NCBI RefSeq assembly: GCF_013375535.1 | Contig: NZ_JABXJG010000001.1 | Span: 620,001 to 684,000 of the forward strand | Direction of reading: 5' to 3' | Source of the DNA: Sphingobium sp. 15-1 | Lineage (GTDB): Bacteria; Pseudomonadota; Alphaproteobacteria; Sphingomonadales; Sphingomonadaceae | DNA length: 64,000 nt | Shown here: in pieces, positions 61,287 through 64,000 of the stretch | Position numbering within the stretch: position 1 is the first letter of the stretch | Layout of the letters: every line of letters begins with the position of its first letter | Notes under the pieces: generated by a model | Databases searched by the model: none | Seen by the model: the letters and a program-made list of their open reading frames with translations, nothing else | What the model was told of the DNA's origin: nothing | Program-made: the position numbers and the translations under genes

Positions 61287-63572
61287 TCAGAATTTGACGG
61301 ACAACGACCCGCCATAGGTGCGGGGCGCGGCAGGCGCAGCGGGATAGCCGCCGGTCCCAGCCGGTCCGGCCGATTCCTGTCCGATCAGATAATAGCGCTT
61401 GTTGCCCAGATTCTTGCCCCAGACGCTGACCGTCAGCCAGTTCATCGAAGCGGGCGTGAACCGAAGCGACGCATTCACCAGCGTCACGGATTCCGCGACG
61501 AGATTATTGTCGGCGGTCCAGGGATAGGCGCCCGTGTAGGAGAGGCCGACATCACCGACCCATTCACCGATGCCGGTCGTGACCGCATAGTTGGCGCCCA
61601 GGTCGAACCGCCATTTCGGCACGTTCGCCATCCGGTTCCCGCTGCCGTCGCCCAGGACTGGCCCGGTAATGATCGAACCGGGCGTGAGGCCGCCGGAGAA
61701 GATCGGCGTATTGGTGAACCTGGTATATTCCGCGTCCAGATAGGTCACCGCGCCGCGCAGCGTCAGGCCCTTGACCGGGACAGCCTCGATAGAGCCCTCC
61801 GCCCCCCGGATTCTCGCCTTCTGGGCGTTGGTCAGGCTGACGGCCGAGACGGTGCCCGTATTGATGGTGGTCAGCACCTGCGGACTCTTGATGTCGCTCC
61901 AGAACAAGGCTCCGTTCAGTCGGATGCGGCGATCCAGAAGCTCGGTCTTCAGGCCGATTTCATAGGCCTGGACCTTCTCGGGATCGGCGGCCTCGGTCTG
62001 AAGGGGAAGCGTATTATAGGCCCCTGCCTTGAAACCCCGGCTGACCGATGCATAGGCCATCACATCGTCGGTGAAATGATGATCGAGAGCGACGCGATAG
62101 GTGAAGGCGTTGGTCTTCGTCCTGTCGGTGAAGGGGTTCGCTATGCCGGGCGCCGCGGCGGAAACCTCGCCCACGCCGGGGATCACGTAATTCTGCTCGC
62201 CATAGCCCGTTATCTTGTCATGGGTGTATCGGGCGCCCACGGTCAGATTGGTTTTCGCGCCCAGCGGAGCGGTGGCCTGCGCGAAGCCGGAATAGCTGTT
62301 GACGATCTGCTCGCTGAAGAAAGTCAGTTGCGTGCCGGGGGCGACGAACAGGTTGAACAGGTCGCCATAGCCGATCGCCGGATTATAGCCGGCCTTCCAG
62401 TGCAGATAATAGGTGCCGAAAATCCAGTTGATCTTCGATCCGGCCTTCGACTTGACCTGGATTTCCTGTGTGATCTGATCGTCCCGGTCGCCCAGATCGG
62501 CGTTGTAGAAGGGCTGTCCGCTATAGTCCAAATCGGTGCGGTAGACGCCGTCCGACTTGCGGAACGCCGAAATCGAGACGAGGTCTGCAAAACCGATGTC
62601 CTGGTCGATCCGCAGCGACCCGCCATAACCTTCCTCCGACGAGTCGGGACGATGATCGAGGCGCGTATCGTAGAATGTATCCTTGCTGTTCTTCAGCGAC
62701 GTCAGCACCGATGTTCCGCCAGGACTGACCCCGAACGTCCCTTCGTAGAAATCCTGTACCGAACCGATGTCGCTCCGCGACTTGGCGTAGAAGCCGACCA
62801 GCTTGATCCGGGTGCCGTCGGCCGGTTCCCAGACGAGCTTGGACCGGACGGTCACGAACCAGCCCAGATTGGCGTCCTGACCGGTGCTGAGGCTCTTGCC
62901 CCATCCGTCGCGCTGGTCCGATCCGCCGACGGAAATATTCCATGCCAACGTTTCGGTAAGCGGGGCAGAGGCATAGAATTGCCCGCTGATCTTGTCGAAA
63001 TTGGCGTAGCCGATGGTGGCGTTGACCTCGGCATCGCGGCCGGGGTCCTTGCTGAACATCTGGATCGCGCCGCCCGACGAGTTGCGGCCGAACAGCGTTC
63101 CCTGCGGGCCGTTCAGCACCTCCACGCGATCGATGCTGCCAAGTTCCAGATAGGCGGTCGCGAGCCGGGTGTAATAGACATCGTCGATATAGGTCGCGAC
63201 GCTGGATTCATTGCCCAGAGATCCGTTGTTGTTTCCCACGCCTCGCAGAAACGGCAGGTAGACGCCGGCCGTGGAGGAAACCTGAAGGGAAGGGGCGACG
63301 TGCGAGAGATCAGCGAGATTTGCGACGCCGCTGGACTTCAGCGTCTCGGCGTTGAATGCGCTGACGGCGACGGGGGTGTCCTGAAGACGTTCCGACCGTC
63401 GCTGCGCGGTGACGACGATGTCCTGAAGCTGCGCGTCGCCGCCGTTCGTCGCGGCATCCTGGGCGGATGCCGCGGTTGACGTGAGACCGGTGGTGACAAG
63501 AAGCCCGCAAATAAGCTTCGGCGCAATCAGGATGCGCTTGCGATGGCTGCGAGCAATTGAACGGCTATTCAC
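61287..63572 (-). CDS. TonB-dependent outer-membrane receptor
   Basis: This is a 761-residue receptor. The signal peptide ends in TSTAASAQ, followed by the TonB-box-like DIVVTAQRR, and the plug with PVAVSAFNAETL, YIDDVYYTRL and VEVLNGPQGTLFGRNSSGG. The long barrel ends GGSLSVKF with the usual terminal Phe. The start is a GTG at 63572 with GGAGG eight bases upstream. It is distantly related to the receptor at 38701 and probably serves another ligand. An ATAAT-N6-GTTAT dyad lies 118 bases upstream. Confidence 0.9.
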   Translation of the reverse strand: MNSRSIARSHRKRILIAPKLICGLLVTTGLTSTAASAQDAATNGGDAQLQDIVVTAQRRSERLQDTPVAVSAFNAETLKSSGVANLADLSHVAPSLQVSSTAGVYLPFLRGVGNNNGSLGNESSVATYIDDVYYTRLATAYLELGSIDRVEVLNGPQGTLFGRNSSGGAIQMFSKDPGRDAEVNATIGYANFDKISGQFYASAPLTETLAWNISVGGSDQRDGWGKSLSTGQDANLGWFVTVRSKLVWEPADGTRIKLVGFYAKSRSDIGSVQDFYEGTFGVSPGGTSVLTSLKNSKDTFYDTRLDHRPDSSEEGYGGSLRIDQDIGFADLVSISAFRKSDGVYRTDLDYSGQPFYNADLGDRDDQITQEIQVKSKAGSKINWIFGTYYLHWKAGYNPAIGYGDLFNLFVAPGTQLTFFSEQIVNSYSGFAQATAPLGAKTNLTVGARYTHDKITGYGEQNYVIPGVGEVSAAAPGIANPFTDRTKTNAFTYRVALDHHFTDDVMAYASVSRGFKAGAYNTLPLQTEAADPEKVQAYEIGLKTELLDRRIRLNGALFWSDIKSPQVLTTINTGTVSAVSLTNAQKARIRGAEGSIEAVPVKGLTLRGAVTYLDAEYTRFTNTPIFSGGLTPGSIITGPVLGDGSGNRMANVPKWRFDLGANYAVTTGIGEWVGDVGLSYTGAYPWTADNNLVAESVTLVNASLRFTPASMNWLTVSVWGKNLGNKRYYLIGQESAGPAGTGGYPAAPAAPRTYGGSLSVKF

Positions 63573-63689
63573 TGTCAGTCCTCCCCCAAAATTTTCGACA
63601 CGGCCATGGGTCAGTTCCAGGCCTGGTTATCGTCCAAAATTAGAAGGGAGCGCCCGTTCCGGACTAGCGTCATCGGCTGCATGTGAGAT

Positions 63690-63705
63690 ATAATGCGGAC
63701 GTTAT
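63690..63705. promoter_or_regulatory. ATAAT-N6-GTTAT dyad upstream of the second TonB receptor
   Basis: This is an inverted repeat with one mismatch, of the same geometry as the dyads at 43859 and 49624. It sits about 120 bases before the receptor's GTG on the minus strand, a plausible operator position. Confidence 0.45.
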
Positions 63706-63827
63706 GTATGGGCGCCATGCGCGACATGGCTGAGGGGCGGAACCCACTTTATTTTCCGTCTGTTCGCCCCGTCATTGGCGCAAGAGGGACGGATCAAGTC
63801 CGCCCGCCCATGCCGCCGCCCCGGCCG

Positions 63828-64000
63828 CTAGACAGGCTCGAACATCGACTGGAATCGCGTTCGCACGATGCCCTCGGCCTGCGACATGATGCGGTCGATC
63901 AAGGCGCGGACGGTCGGCACGTCCTGGATGAGACCTGCCACCATGCCGCAGCTCCAGGCGCCGACATCGGTTTCGCCATCCTTCATGATCCGGCGGTAGA
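63828..64000 (-). CDS. nitronate monooxygenase family protein, C-terminal fragment (runs off the window)
   Basis: Only the last 56 codons are inside the window; the gene continues beyond base 64000. The visible end reads through GAWSCGMVAGLIQDVPTV and stops at 63828. The WSxGxxxGLIxDxPT pattern is the usual C-terminus of nitronate monooxygenase/2-nitropropane dioxygenase-type FMN enzymes, which in sphingomonad catabolic clusters also include 2-enoyl reductase-like members. It is transcribed leftward, behind the receptor gene's upstream region. Confidence 0.7.
   Translation of the reverse strand, partial: YRRIMKDGETDVGAWSCGMVAGLIQDVPTVRALIDRIMSQAEGIVRTRFQSMFEPV

Noticed and set aside
61185..63479. 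764-residue plus-strand frame opposite the second TonB receptor
   Set aside because: The receptor on the minus strand has a signal peptide, plug and terminal Phe. The opposite frame is a by-product of GC-rich codon use.

Overview
This window looks like a piece of a sphingomonad chromosome (Alphaproteobacteria, Sphingobium/Novosphingobium-like). The grounds are high GC with dense gene packing, two long TonB-dependent receptors beside catabolic genes, alphaproteobacterial housekeeping genes (parC, cca, folB, purU, rarA), a CCA-encoded tRNA-Thr, and short GTCATGCTGAAC-type palindromes between convergent genes. The genus is inferred from gene content and not from any search.

Region 1 (1-22,060) is ordinary chromosome. 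It runs parC, a GGDEF/EAL protein, then a leftward overlapping cca-Nudix-DUF1285 run, a GNAT/folB divergent pair, a 2-oxoglutarate-type oxygenase, an EVE protein, small envelope proteins and a DUF985 cupin. Next comes an unusual intergenic stretch (10.51-10.99 kb) with two perfect tandem DnaA boxes and five clustered GANTC sites. It is followed by a YkvA-like protein, tRNA-Thr(TGT), a DUF429-like/rarA pair, a GT4 glycosyltransferase, MOSC, purU, a DUF1338 enzyme, a SPOR/Sel1 protein, and a three-gene operon of a ParA-like ATPase, a ribbon-helix-helix-like protein and a SPOR lipoprotein.

Region 2 (22,098-64,000) is an accessory catabolic island of about 42 kb. It carries L- and D-lactate oxidase genes (lldD, dld), metallo-beta-lactamase-fold hydrolases, an MFS transporter, two aldehyde dehydrogenases, a FAS1-like/MaoC hydratase pair, many SDRs, acyl-CoA ligases, crotonases, LysR regulators and two TonB receptors. 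Its most striking property is duplication. The block hydratase-SDR-crotonase-CMD occurs rightward at 32.5-36.8 kb and again, in the same order but leftward, at 54.2-51.0 kb. The acyl-CoA ligase, HSL-family hydrolase and LysR genes are also present as diverged pairs.

Working model (inference): outer-membrane receptors import a compound; HSL-type and lactonase-like hydrolases open an ester or lactone; the ligases make the CoA thioester; the translationally coupled acyl-CoA dehydrogenase and phosphotransferase (similar in type to the LvaC/LvaA and ACAD10/11 pairs for 4-hydroxyacyl-CoAs) process a hydroxyacyl-CoA; crotonases, MaoC and SDRs finish a beta-oxidation-like sequence; aldehyde and lactate dehydrogenases feed the products into central metabolism. 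The substrate cannot be read from the sequence.

Other notable elements are a 164-bp MITE-like cloverleaf palindrome flanked by an 8-bp direct repeat (43.66 kb) and a recurring ATAA-N8-TTAT dyad upstream of three island transcription units.
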